From positions 1 through 53,791 of the forward strand of contig JAAETV010000156.1 of the NCBI GenBank assembly GCA_024227975.1: a stretch of DNA of 53,791 bases, in the 5' to 3' direction. Positions 44,206 through 52,141 of this stretch are shown here, one piece after another. Within the stretch, counting starts at the first letter, position 1, and each line of letters begins with the position of its first letter. Below the pieces are notes generated by a model. It was not told the origin of the DNA and did not search any database. It saw only the letters and a list, made by a program, of their open reading frames with translations. The stretch is from Actinomycetes bacterium (GTDB taxonomy: Bacteria > Actinomycetota > Acidimicrobiia > Acidimicrobiales > SZUA-35). The translations under genes were made by a program, and so were the position numbers.

Positions 44206-44687
44206 TCAGGCAGTACGAGCCGGGCGATGAGAGTCAGGTGCTGGCTCTGAACGAGGCCTGCATTCCCGAAGTCGGTCCCATGGATGAGGAGAAGTTGCAC
44301 CGCTTCGCCCAATGGGCCCCCTATTTCAGGGTGGTCGAGGTAGACAGCAGGATCGTCGGATTCTTGGTTGGTCTGACCGAGGACGCCCCATACGACAGCC
44401 CGAACTTCTGCTGGTTCTTCGAACGCCACAAGTCGTTCGCCTATGTCGACCGTGTCGCCATCGATGAAGCCTTGCGGGGGGCCGGCTGGGGTCCCGCCCT
44501 CTACCGTGATTTCGAATCGTGGGCCCGCCAGGCCGGCCGGCCCATGCTGTGCGCTGAGGTCAACACCGTGCCCCCGAACCCACGGTCGCTTCGCTTCCAC
44601 GATCTCTTCGGTTTCGACATGGTGGCCCAGTTCGAACCGACCGGCTCATCCGACTACCGGGTCGGCATGATGGTCAAGACCTTCTGA
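44202..44687 (+). CDS. GNAT-family N-acetyltransferase
   Basis: A 161-residue acetyl-CoA-dependent acyltransferase. The fold starts IRQYEPGDESQVLALNEACI; acetyl-CoA binding is suggested by AYVDRVAIDEALRGAGWGPALY, here with GAGWG as the R/QxxGxG/A equivalent, and the last strands contain CAEVNTVPPNPRSLRFHDLFGF, which fits GNAT motif B. The acceptor is unknown. It is translationally coupled to the exonuclease gene. It converges with the polymerase gene 59 bp away. Confidence 0.85.
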   Translation: MIRQYEPGDESQVLALNEACIPEVGPMDEEKLHRFAQWAPYFRVVEVDSRIVGFLVGLTEDAPYDSPNFCWFFERHKSFAYVDRVAIDEALRGAGWGPALYRDFESWARQAGRPMLCAEVNTVPPNPRSLRFHDLFGFDMVAQFEPTGSSDYRVGMMVKTF

Positions 44688-44746
44688 ATACTGCTAGTCC
44701 AACCGGCCCCGGTGGCGACGTAGCCCTGGCCGCTGCGCCTCAGCGG

Positions 44747-45763
44747 TCAGGTCGCCTTGGCTCGACTGGGGGCGACCCGTGGGGGCTCATGCGGCATCTT
44801 GGGGTAGACGGGGGGCCAGGGGGCATCGCCAAGCCCGTTGGCCTGATCTGTTTCGTGCATGGCCAACAGGGGTTCGAGCCCGTTGGCGGCGGAGGGGTCA
44901 GCTTTGGCCGCCCAGGGGTCCCCGTCGGCCTCTACTCGGGCTACTACTGCATCCATGGTGAGAACGTCGGGTTTGATGTCTGCTAGCTCCTCCCACCAGA
45001 ACGGGGTACTGACCTGCGCCCCGACCCGCGACCGCACGCTCCAGGCCCCGAACACCGTCTTGTGGGGGGCGTTCTGGTTGAAGTCGACAAAGACCCGCTG
45101 ACCCCGCTCCTCCTTCCACCAGGCCGCGGTCAGGGTCTTGGGGTAGCGGCGCTCCAGCTCCCGAGCCAGGGCCACTGCGGCCAATCTGACGTCGTAGGAA
45201 TCCCACTGGGGTCGGAGGGGAGCGAAGACATGCAGCCCCCGGGAACCCGTCGTCTTGGGGAACGAGCTGATGCCCAGCTCATCAAGCAGCTCCTTGACGG
45301 CCAGCGCCGCGGCGCGGATGTCATCGAAGTCGATACCGGGTGAGGGGTCGAGGTCGATTCGCAACTCGTCGGTGAAGCCGGGGTTCTGGCTGTGAAAGGG
45401 CCAGAGGTGGAAGCCGAGGCATCCCATATTGACGGCCCATGCGACATGGGCGATATCGGTGACCACCATGGCGTTTGACGTCGTCCCGTTCGGGGTGCTG
45501 ATGGTGGTGGTTGCCAACCAGTCGGGGGCCCCTTTCGGCACCCGTTTCTGGAAGAATGACTTCCCAGACGCCCCGTCGGGGAACCGCTGCATCAGGGTCG
45601 GTCGATCGCTCATGGCCCGCATCAGGGGCTCCTCGATGGCGACGTAGAAATCGATCAGGTCGAGCTTGGTCTCACTGTGCTTGGTAAAGAAGACCTTGTC
45701 CGGGCTGGAGACCCGGACTTCGCGGCCAGCCAGCTCGATAGTGAGGTAGTCGCTAGCCATCAT
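44747..45763 (-). CDS. LigD-type polymerase/primase domain protein (PolD-like)
   Basis: Stand-alone homologue of the polymerase domain of LigD, the archaeo-eukaryotic primase-like enzyme of bacterial end joining and gap repair. The 338 residues show VSSPDKVFF and KLDLIDFYV at the N-terminus, FQKRVPKGAPDWL, the metal-binding RIDLDPSPGIDFDDI, SRGLHVFAPLRP and RVFVDFNQNAPHKTVFGAWS. ATG 45763 or 45760 matches the family N-terminus; the frame extends upstream to 45937 but through AT-rich sequence with a hairpin. It lies downstream of the ligase gene, as in the mycobacterial LigC/PolD arrangement. Confidence 0.9.
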   Translation of the reverse strand: MMASDYLTIELAGREVRVSSPDKVFFTKHSETKLDLIDFYVAIEEPLMRAMSDRPTLMQRFPDGASGKSFFQKRVPKGAPDWLATTTISTPNGTTSNAMVVTDIAHVAWAVNMGCLGFHLWPFHSQNPGFTDELRIDLDPSPGIDFDDIRAAALAVKELLDELGISSFPKTTGSRGLHVFAPLRPQWDSYDVRLAAVALARELERRYPKTLTAAWWKEERGQRVFVDFNQNAPHKTVFGAWSVRSRVGAQVSTPFWWEELADIKPDVLTMDAVVARVEADGDPWAAKADPSAANGLEPLLAMHETDQANGLGDAPWPPVYPKMPHEPPRVAPSRAKAT

Positions 45764-45878
45764 GGTCAACGCTAGCGCCCTGCGCTCCCCAGCAAGCCTT
45801 GATACAAATTGGTGCTCCTGTCGCAAAATATCTAGGATGTTGGGAACTTTTACAACGTCCGACGCGACCCATGTAGTG

Positions 45879-45914
45879 ATATCGCAGGGTGTTACAGCGG
45901 ACACCTCGCGATAT
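45879..45914 (-). terminator. Imperfect hairpin between ligase and polymerase genes
   Basis: ATATCGCAGGGTG (45879-45891) and CACCTCGCGATAT (45902-45914) pair at 11 of 13 positions, with a ten-base loop. The element stands in the 195-bp gap between the ligase stop and the polymerase start, an unusually AT-rich stretch for this window. It may be a terminator or attenuator that gives the polymerase gene its own control. Confidence 0.45.
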
Positions 45915-45958
45915 TGGGGCGCTACGGCGCCGTCCAACGGGACGACCCGGCGGATTAG

Positions 45959-47041
45959 CTAGGAATCATGGGGTTGGGCAGTGAGCACGCTGTCCAACCC
46001 CATCGGTTTAGGTTCATCGAGCTGATCGAAGTCGCAGTCCGACGGCATCTTGTCGTTTCGCCAGCGGAGCACCTTGGTCACTTCCCGGAAACGGCCGTTG
46101 AGCGTGCTGCCGTACTTCACCTCGACGACGGCTTCGATCCGCAGCGGGACCCAGGACTGATCCTTCTTGGCGCTCCAACGGTTGGGGGCACCCGGCATCC
46201 GCCCGTCGGCGTGAGCTTGGGCGTCGGCCCATGCCTTCCACGGGTGCGCCTCGATTGCCCCCTCGGTCAGGGGTGATAGCTCCTCGACAAGACGGGCCCG
46301 TTCCTTGGCCGGGAAGCTGGCGGCTACACCGACATGTTGGAGGTCACCGGCCGAGTCGTAGAGGCCGAGTACGAGCGACCCGACCCCGTTGCCGTCCTTG
46401 TGCCAGCGGTAGCCGGCAACGACCGCGTCGGCTGATCGGATGTGTTTCACCTTCAGCTGGGTTCGCTTGTTCTCGACATAGGGATCGTCGACAGGTTTGG
46501 CGATCAGGCCATCGAGGCCAGCTCCTTCGAATTCCCGAAACCATTCGGCCGCTTCCTTGTGGTCGGTGGTGGTCGGGGTCAGGTAGAGGGGTGGTTTGAC
46601 GTTGATCATGGCCCGAGCCAGCAGTCGCCGTCGCTCAGCGAATGGATTCGATCGCAAATCGCGATCGTCAACGGCCAGGAGATCGAAACCAACGAACGAT
46701 GCCGGCGTAGTCTCGGCCAACATGTTGACCCTGCTCTCGGCCGGATGGATCCGTTGCTGGAGGCTGTTGAAGTCGAGATGGTTGTCGGTAGCAACGATCA
46801 GCTCGCCGTCGATCACGCATCGTTCGGGTAGCTGGGCCCGGATCGGGTCGAGAAGTTCAGGGAAGTAGCGAGTCAGGGGTCTCTCATTGCGGGATCCGAG
46901 CTCGACCTGGTCGCCGTTGCGGAACACAATGCAGCGGAATCCGTCCCACTTCGGCTCGAAGACCAGGTCGGTGCGATCGGGAATGCCGACCACGGCCTTG
47001 GCCAACATCGGCTTGACCGGGGGGTTGACGGGAAGATCCAC
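45959..47041 (-). CDS. ATP-dependent DNA ligase, LigC type
   Basis: Seals nicks using ATP. The 360 residues contain the adenylation motif EPKWDGFR with Lys 31 as the AMP-accepting residue, then VIDGELIV (motif III region), DLLAVDDRDLR, GLIAKPVDDPY and the motif V-like LKVKHIRSADAVVAG, followed by an OB-fold domain with VVEVKYGST. The size and the neighbouring polymerase gene match actinobacterial LigC rather than full LigD. A Ku gene was not found in the window. ATG 47041 is followed by MDLPVNPPVKPMLAK, the expected start. Confidence 0.92.
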   Translation of the reverse strand: MDLPVNPPVKPMLAKAVVGIPDRTDLVFEPKWDGFRCIVFRNGDQVELGSRNERPLTRYFPELLDPIRAQLPERCVIDGELIVATDNHLDFNSLQQRIHPAESRVNMLAETTPASFVGFDLLAVDDRDLRSNPFAERRRLLARAMINVKPPLYLTPTTTDHKEAAEWFREFEGAGLDGLIAKPVDDPYVENKRTQLKVKHIRSADAVVAGYRWHKDGNGVGSLVLGLYDSAGDLQHVGVAASFPAKERARLVEELSPLTEGAIEAHPWKAWADAQAHADGRMPGAPNRWSAKKDQSWVPLRIEAVVEVKYGSTLNGRFREVTKVLRWRNDKMPSDCDFDQLDEPKPMGLDSVLTAQPHDS

Positions 47042-47071
47042 ATCACCACCCTAGATGGGGCACTTGGGCGC

Positions 47072-47377
47072 TCAGCTGCTGACGAAGGTGACCGACTCTC
47101 GGACCAGCTTCTGCCACTCCTCCTCATCGAAGGCCTCGATCAGCACCCACTCTCGAAATACCTTGCCGGCGGGAGAGAACGGTTGGCCCGACCCGCCAGA
47201 GATCAGCTCGTCGACCCGCTCCCGAGCCAGTTTCACCACCAGACCGTCGCCCTTGTGGTGGGGCATGGCAACGAACTCGCCCCCGGCCCGTACACAAGGT
47301 CCACCCATGATGGTCCCCTCCTCGACCAGCCCCTCGCCAACCATCGGAGCCACGACATCCCAGAAATCCTCGCTCAT
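47072..47377 (-). CDS. TfoX N-terminal-domain family protein
   Basis: A 101-residue protein resembling the TfoX/Sxy N-terminal domain: TIMGGPCVRAGGEFVAMP corresponds to the MFGG...F strand pair, followed by LVVKLARERVDELIS and the C-terminal WVLIEAFDEEEWQKLVRES. In gamma-proteobacteria Sxy regulates competence, but these short actinobacterial proteins have no known role. It lies 30 bp upstream of the ligase gene on the same strand and may be co-transcribed with it. Confidence 0.7.
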   Translation of the reverse strand: MSEDFWDVVAPMVGEGLVEEGTIMGGPCVRAGGEFVAMPHHKGDGLVVKLARERVDELISGGSGQPFSPAGKVFREWVLIEAFDEEEWQKLVRESVTFVSS

Positions 47378-47559
47378 AGGTCCACCCTAGATCCTAGGTC
47401 TGACACAAATGGCTGGGGTGTCGACGGGGCCGGTTTGAGACAGTCGGTGAATGTTGTCACTCCGATCCGAACTGCCCGTCCCGAGCCAAGTCAACCCTCC
47501 GCCGCCCGCACCAGTTCGAAACCAGCCAGCCCCGGCTGTCTGCCAAACCCGCCCAAGTA

Positions 47560-47595
47560 TTGCCAACGGCAAAACTTGGGGTCCCCGAAGGGGAC
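47560..47595. promoter_or_regulatory. Two inverted repeats upstream of the acyl-CoA carboxylase gene
   Basis: TTGCC-AAC-GGCAA occupies 47560-47572, and GTCCCC-GAA-GGGGAC occupies 47581-47595. Both are perfect repeats with three-base loops, placed just upstream of the likely translation start. They may be an operator and a leader hairpin. The remaining leader from 47378 shows no gene. Confidence 0.4.
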
Positions 47596-47613
47596 ACGAG
47601 TACCCTGCCCAAG

Positions 47614-49164
47614 GTGGTAGATCATCCATTGAGCGAACGGATCGCCGATCTCGAGAAGAGGAAGGAGCAGGCTCTGCACGCAGGGCCTGAGCGCGCCGTA
47701 CAGCGCCAGCATGAGAAGGGCAAGATGCTTGCCCGCGAGCGGATCGACTATCTGCTCGACGAGGGCTCGTTTCACGAGCTCGACATGCTGGCCCGTAGCC
47801 GACACCCCGAAGCCTCCGACCGCCCATACACCGACGGTGTTGTCACCGGCTGGGGCACGATCGACGGCCGCAAGGTCTTCCTCTTCAGCCAGGACTTCAC
47901 CATCAGCGGCGGCTCCCTGGGCGAGGTCTTTGCCGAGAAGATCCACAAGCTGATGGATCTCGCCCTCTCGGTCGGTGCCCCTTGTATCGGCCTCAACGAT
48001 GGGGCGGGGGCCCGGATCCCCGAAGGCGTCGTCAGCCTCGATGGCTATGGCGGCATCTTCTACCGCAACGTTCAGGCCTCGGGTGTGGTGCCCCAGATCA
48101 GTGTGATCATGGGCCCCTGCGCTGGTGGGGCCGTCTACAGCCCGGCCATGACCGATTTCGTGTTCATGGTCCGCGAGACCTCCCACATGTTCATCACAGG
48201 CCCCGATGTCGTCAAGACTGTCACCGGTGAGGAGGTGACGCTCGAGGAGCTTGGAGGGGCCGGCAGTCACTCGTCACGCTCGGGGGTGGCCTGCTTCGTC
48301 GGTGCCGATGAGAAGGCTGTGCTCGACGACGTCCGCTTCCTGCTGTCGTTCCTCCCGTCCAATAACATCGAAGAACCACCCCTGTTCGAGACCGATGATG
48401 ACCCGGAGCGTCTCTGCCCTGCCCTCTCGGAGCTGATGCCACCCAGCCCCAACATGCCCTATGACATGAAGACGGTCGTGGCCGAAGTGGCCGACGATGG
48501 CGACGTTCTCGAATACCACGCCAATTGGGCCCGCTCGATTCTCTGTGGCTTCATCCGCATGGGGGGCCGCACGGTCGGCATCGTTGCCAATCAACCGATG
48601 GTACTGGCCGGAGTGCTCGACATCGAGAGCTCGTCCAAGGCGGCCCGGTTCGTGCGGACCTGTGACGCATTCAATATCCCCATCGTGACCTTCGTCGACG
48701 TCCCCGGTTTCCTGCCTGGTGTCGATCAGGAATATGGGGGCATCATCCGTCATGGGGCCAAGCTCCTATACGCCTACTGCGAGGCCACCGTCCCCCGCAT
48801 CCAAGTCATCACCCGCAAGGCCTATGGCGGCGCCTATGTCGTTATGGACTCCAAGGGAATCGGGTCTGACCTGTCGTTTGCTTGGCCATCGGCTGAGCTG
48901 GCGGTGATGGGGCCCGAAGGTGCGACCGACATCGTCTATCGGCGGGAGATCCAGGCCGCGGCTGACCCTGAGGCTCGACGAGCTGAATTGATCGAGGAGT
49001 ACAAGGAGCAGTTCGCCAATCCTTGGATCGCGGCAGAGCGAGGCTATGTCGATGACGTCATCGATCCGGCCGATACCAGGCGCAAGATCATCGCTGGGTT
49101 GGACATGCTTCGCTCGAAGCGGGAAGAGTTGCCGAAGCGCAAGCACGGCAATGTGCCCCTCTAG
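47614..49164 (+). CDS. Acyl-CoA carboxylase carboxyltransferase (beta) subunit
   Basis: Transfers carboxyl groups from carboxybiotin to acetyl- or propionyl-CoA. The 516 residues begin with the family pattern LSERIADLEKRKEQALHAG and AVQRQHEKGKMLARERID. Two crotonase-like domains follow, with LNDGAGARIPEGV and MGPCAGGAVYSPAM in the first and FVDVPGFLPGVDQEYGGIIRHG in the second, typical of propionyl-CoA carboxylase type. GTG 47614 is chosen; TTG 47629, preceded by AAGGTGG, is a good alternative. No biotin carboxylase alpha subunit is in the window. A small epsilon-like gene follows 19 bp later. Confidence 0.93.
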   Translation: MVDHPLSERIADLEKRKEQALHAGPERAVQRQHEKGKMLARERIDYLLDEGSFHELDMLARSRHPEASDRPYTDGVVTGWGTIDGRKVFLFSQDFTISGGSLGEVFAEKIHKLMDLALSVGAPCIGLNDGAGARIPEGVVSLDGYGGIFYRNVQASGVVPQISVIMGPCAGGAVYSPAMTDFVFMVRETSHMFITGPDVVKTVTGEEVTLEELGGAGSHSSRSGVACFVGADEKAVLDDVRFLLSFLPSNNIEEPPLFETDDDPERLCPALSELMPPSPNMPYDMKTVVAEVADDGDVLEYHANWARSILCGFIRMGGRTVGIVANQPMVLAGVLDIESSSKAARFVRTCDAFNIPIVTFVDVPGFLPGVDQEYGGIIRHGAKLLYAYCEATVPRIQVITRKAYGGAYVVMDSKGIGSDLSFAWPSAELAVMGPEGATDIVYRREIQAAADPEARRAELIEEYKEQFANPWIAAERGYVDDVIDPADTRRKIIAGLDMLRSKREELPKRKHGNVPL

Positions 49165-49183
49165 CCGGCCCCGATACGTGACC

Positions 49184-49378
49184 ATGAGCGACCCAACCAT
49201 CACTCCAACCCCGACCGACGAGGAAGTAGCCGCTATCGCCGCTGCTCTCGTCGTGGCCTGGCCGCGTCGGGCCGCCGACGACGACCAATCGGAGGTAGAT
49301 CCCAGATGGCGTTTCAGCGGCCGCTGGTGGAACGGTCGGCCGAGTAGGCTTTCCCGCCAACGTCCCTGGCGCCGCTAG
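49184..49378 (+). CDS. Acyl-CoA carboxylase epsilon-like small subunit
   Basis: A 64-residue protein directly after the carboxyltransferase gene. It has a short acidic start, a helix TDEEVAAIAAALVVAWPRR, a disordered Asp-rich middle, and a basic, Trp/Arg-rich end (FSGRWWNGRPSRLSRQRPW). This layout matches the small epsilon subunits (AccE) that actinobacteria use to stabilise the alpha-beta complex. The position and length support the call more than detailed identity does. It is easily overlooked because the same frame is open far upstream inside the previous gene. Confidence 0.68.
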   Translation: MSDPTITPTPTDEEVAAIAAALVVAWPRRAADDDQSEVDPRWRFSGRWWNGRPSRLSRQRPWRR

Positions 49379-49403
49379 GGCGGACCATGGGCTGATTGGG
49401 GGA

Positions 49404-50192
49404 TCAGGTGTTGTCGCGGATGAAGACGGGTTGGTGGGGTGTTGAGCGTTCGGGGGCGCGGAGGTAGCCGAGCCCTTCGAAGCTCTGGAGACCCCTGATC
49501 GACTTCACCCGGTTGCGGATGATCCACCCCGCCATGGCTCCCCGGGCCCGCTTGGCGAAGAAGGCCACCAACCGGTAGTCGCCGGTACCTCCCTTGCGGT
49601 CGAGGAAGGTGGGCGTGATGACCGGGACTGTCAGCTCATCCAGCCGGACGGCGTTGAAGTACTCGTTCGAGGCCAAGTTGATCAGTAACTTGGGCCCCGG
49701 GCTGTCATCGATCGCCTCTTGCAGCACCTCGGTGATCTCCGACCCCCAGAAATCGTATAGGTCGCGTCCGGCCGATGTCTTCAGCTTGGTCCCCATCTCT
49801 AGGCGGTAGGGCTGCATCAGATCGAGGGGGCGGAGCACCCCATGGAGCGCGGAGAGGATGCGCAGGGTCTTCTGAGCGTGGCTGTAGTCACGTTCGGAAA
49901 AGGTCCCGGAAGCGTCCATCCCGACATAGACATCGCCGCTGAAGGCGAGGAGAGCGGGTCGCGCATTGTCGGGGGTGAAGGGAAGCTCCCAATCTTGGAA
50001 GCGCTCGAAGCTGGTCTCGGCCAAGGCCTGGGAGACGCCCAACATCTTGGACAGCTCGGCCGGTGACTTGGTGGCCATGATGTCGACCAGTTCTGCTGAG
50101 CGCTCGAGTAGGGCCGGCTCCGAGTACTTCCCGGTCGCTAGCGGGCTCTCATAGTCAAGCGACCTGGCAGGAGAGACGACGATCAGCACCAC
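49404..50192 (-). CDS. yaaA: YaaA-family peroxide stress protein
   Basis: A 262-residue member of the YaaA/DUF328 family, which lowers free iron and DNA damage under peroxide stress in E. coli and binds DNA through its own fold. Characteristic stretches are MVLIVVSPARSLDYE, PALLAFSGDVYVGMDA, ILSALHGVLRPLDLMQPYRLEM, given in part as LHGVLRPLDLMQPYRLEMG, and NLASNEYF. Full length. It converges with the carboxylase pair, 25 bp away. No regulatory site was seen. Confidence 0.92.
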   Translation of the reverse strand: MVLIVVSPARSLDYESPLATGKYSEPALLERSAELVDIMATKSPAELSKMLGVSQALAETSFERFQDWELPFTPDNARPALLAFSGDVYVGMDASGTFSERDYSHAQKTLRILSALHGVLRPLDLMQPYRLEMGTKLKTSAGRDLYDFWGSEITEVLQEAIDDSPGPKLLINLASNEYFNAVRLDELTVPVITPTFLDRKGGTGDYRLVAFFAKRARGAMAGWIIRNRVKSIRGLQSFEGLGYLRAPERSTPHQPVFIRDNT

Positions 50193-50259
50193 TCCGGTCT
50201 ACCCTAGGTGGCCCGGGATCTGGCTGGCCGTGCCATGTGGCGGCCTGAGTTGGGCTGGC

Positions 50260-51207
50260 TCAGACTGGGTCCTCGGCCGCCGGCCTGGCCGCATCGCGCA
50301 GCAGATCGGGCTCGATGTAGATGGGCGTTGCATAGGGCACCTTGGCCCGGATGGCGGCCTCGACGCGGTCGATGGCGGAGGCCAGATCGGCAACCGTCAG
50401 CGATGGATCAAAGGCCACTTTCGCTCCGACCAGCAGCTCCTCGGGCCCAAGGTGCTGGGTCTTGATGTGGATCAGATGGTCGACATACTGGGTCTCGGTG
50501 ATGGCGGCAACGATCTTCGTCATATCCCCACGTCGGGCCCCCTCACCGATCAGCAGGCTCCGCATCTCGATGACGAGGATGATGGCGATCACGCCCAACA
50601 GGAGCCCAATGATCAGAGTGCCGATCCCATCCCAAACGGGATCACCGGTGACCTTCGAGATCAGGATGGCAGAGAAAGCGATGGTGAGGCCGGCCATGGC
50701 CCCAAAATCCTCGAGCAAGACCACAGGCAGCTCAGGAGTTCGGGATCGGCGGATGAATTGCCACCACGACAGGTCACCCTTGAGCGGGATCGACTCCATG
50801 ACCGCGGTGCGGAAGCTCCACCCTTCGAGGCAGATAGCGAACCCGAGGATGGCGAGGGCGACCATCACATTATCGAGCTCATGGGGATGGCGGATCTTCT
50901 CGATCCCCTCGAACACAGCAAAAGCTGAGCCGAGGGCGAACAGGATCAGGGCGACGACGAAGCTCCAGAAGTACCGCTCCCGGCCGTAGCCGAACTGGTG
51001 CTCCTCGGTGGCCTCCTTCCTCGACCTGCGCCCGCCCAGCAGGAGCAAGGCTTGGTTGCCGGAGTCGGCTGAGGAGTGGATGGCCTCGGCCAGCATGGCC
51101 GACGACTGGGTGACGGCGAAGCCGATGAACTTGGCTATGGCGATACCCAGGTTGCCAATAAGGGCGGCCATGACGGCCTTGCTTCCATGTTCCCCACCAG
51201 CTGCCAT
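50260..51207 (-). CDS. Cation diffusion facilitator (metal efflux), ZnT9-like
   Basis: Inner-membrane proton-coupled divalent-metal exporter of 315 residues. Helix 2 has EAIHSSADSGNQALLLLG, a metal-site HxxxD motif in the GNQ subgroup. The later metal-site helix reads LLEDFGAMAGLTIAF, with Glu-Asp in place of the usual His-Asp, as in ZnT9-like proteins, so specificity may differ from zinc efflux pumps. A cytoplasmic C-terminal domain follows the last helix. ATG 51207 is preceded by a strong GGAGGA seven bases upstream, which settles the start over a longer frame to 51252. Confidence 0.88.
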   Translation of the reverse strand: MAAGGEHGSKAVMAALIGNLGIAIAKFIGFAVTQSSAMLAEAIHSSADSGNQALLLLGGRRSRKEATEEHQFGYGRERYFWSFVVALILFALGSAFAVFEGIEKIRHPHELDNVMVALAILGFAICLEGWSFRTAVMESIPLKGDLSWWQFIRRSRTPELPVVLLEDFGAMAGLTIAFSAILISKVTGDPVWDGIGTLIIGLLLGVIAIILVIEMRSLLIGEGARRGDMTKIVAAITETQYVDHLIHIKTQHLGPEELLVGAKVAFDPSLTVADLASAIDRVEAAIRAKVPYATPIYIEPDLLRDAARPAAEDPV

Positions 51208-51390
51208 TTGTCGTTCCTCCGTTGCCCGAGCACCGCTCCGAGCCTGGACCAAACCCGAAGGACCGGGTCAGCCCGGAAGACAATCAGGCTAGAGGCTAGA
51301 CGTTCTCCTGGTGATCGTGAGCCAATCCACCCTCACCCCAGATGAGTCGGTCCCCCTCACCCGCTGGTTGGATCCCCAGGATCGTCTTGG

Positions 51391-52083
51391 TCAGGCGCTG
51401 AAGCCGCGGTCATGGGTGGTGGTTGAGAGTACTTCGGTCAGATGTCGGGTGTGCTCAGTCAGGTCATCGATGGGTGACGACTCCAGGTGTTGACGCTGAG
51501 CGTGACGGAGCTCATCGGCGGCGTCGGCCAACTCGGTCAGTTGGGCTACCAGTCGGCTGATGTCATGACCGAGCTCGTCGTCGACCAGCCAGTTTCGCAG
51601 GTCAGGGCCGCCTGGCACCGGGGCCCAGCTGCCACCCCCTGACTGGAAGGCCCGGCCACTGGCATGGTGTTGGCTGACGATGGTGTGGAGAGCGACGACG
51701 TAGCGGTCGGCGGTGCTGGCCAGATGGGTGAAATGCTCGGCCAGGGGACCGTCGGGCGACGCTGCGGCCATGGTGGCCAGCCGCCTGGCCTGGGTCGAGG
51801 CCTCGACAACGAGAACCGCAGCCGAGACCGGCAGGTCACCGACGGGCAGCCGGGTCTGGCGCCGGCCGCGTCCGAAGTGGGCCACTGCCGGGGCTGTTCC
51901 GACAACGGCCGCCACGCTCACCAGTACCCACCCGAGGGGGGTCTGGGCCATGCCAACAAGGGCTAGGGCCACGGCAGCTACAAAGACTGCGCCCAGCACG
52001 CTTGCGCTGGTTCTCACCAGCACTTCGCTGCGTTCGACCGCCGGATCCCACGCAACCAGCTCGACTCGGCGCCGGGTGCTCAT
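51391..52083 (-). CDS. Hypothetical membrane protein with two N-terminal helices
   Basis: No family recognised. The 230-residue protein has a basic start, two hydrophobic segments (SVLGAVFVAAVALALVGM and GWVLVSVAAVVGTAPAVA) and then about 150 residues of soluble, helix-rich sequence with LRHAQRQHLE and LTEHTRHLTEVL. The soluble part would be cytoplasmic. It lies upstream of the metal transporter on the same strand, 183 bp away, and is divergent from the CoA-transferase gene with only 58 bp between starts. Confidence 0.65.
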   Translation of the reverse strand: MSTRRRVELVAWDPAVERSEVLVRTSASVLGAVFVAAVALALVGMAQTPLGWVLVSVAAVVGTAPAVAHFGRGRRQTRLPVGDLPVSAAVLVVEASTQARRLATMAAASPDGPLAEHFTHLASTADRYVVALHTIVSQHHASGRAFQSGGGSWAPVPGGPDLRNWLVDDELGHDISRLVAQLTELADAADELRHAQRQHLESSPIDDLTEHTRHLTEVLSTTTHDRGFSA

Positions 52084-52141
52084 GACGACGATGCTAGTTC
52101 AGGTACCACTGGCCAGTACATCGCCCGTATGGTCTCACCCC

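Noticed and set aside
45764..45937. N-terminal extension of the polymerase gene up to 45937.
   Set aside because: The family N-terminus begins at ATG 45763/45760, and the extension passes through AT-rich sequence with an imperfect hairpin.
51713..52141. In-frame upstream extension of the last CoA-transferase.
   Set aside because: It is antisense to the two-helix membrane protein gene, and the family N-terminus begins right after ATG 52142.
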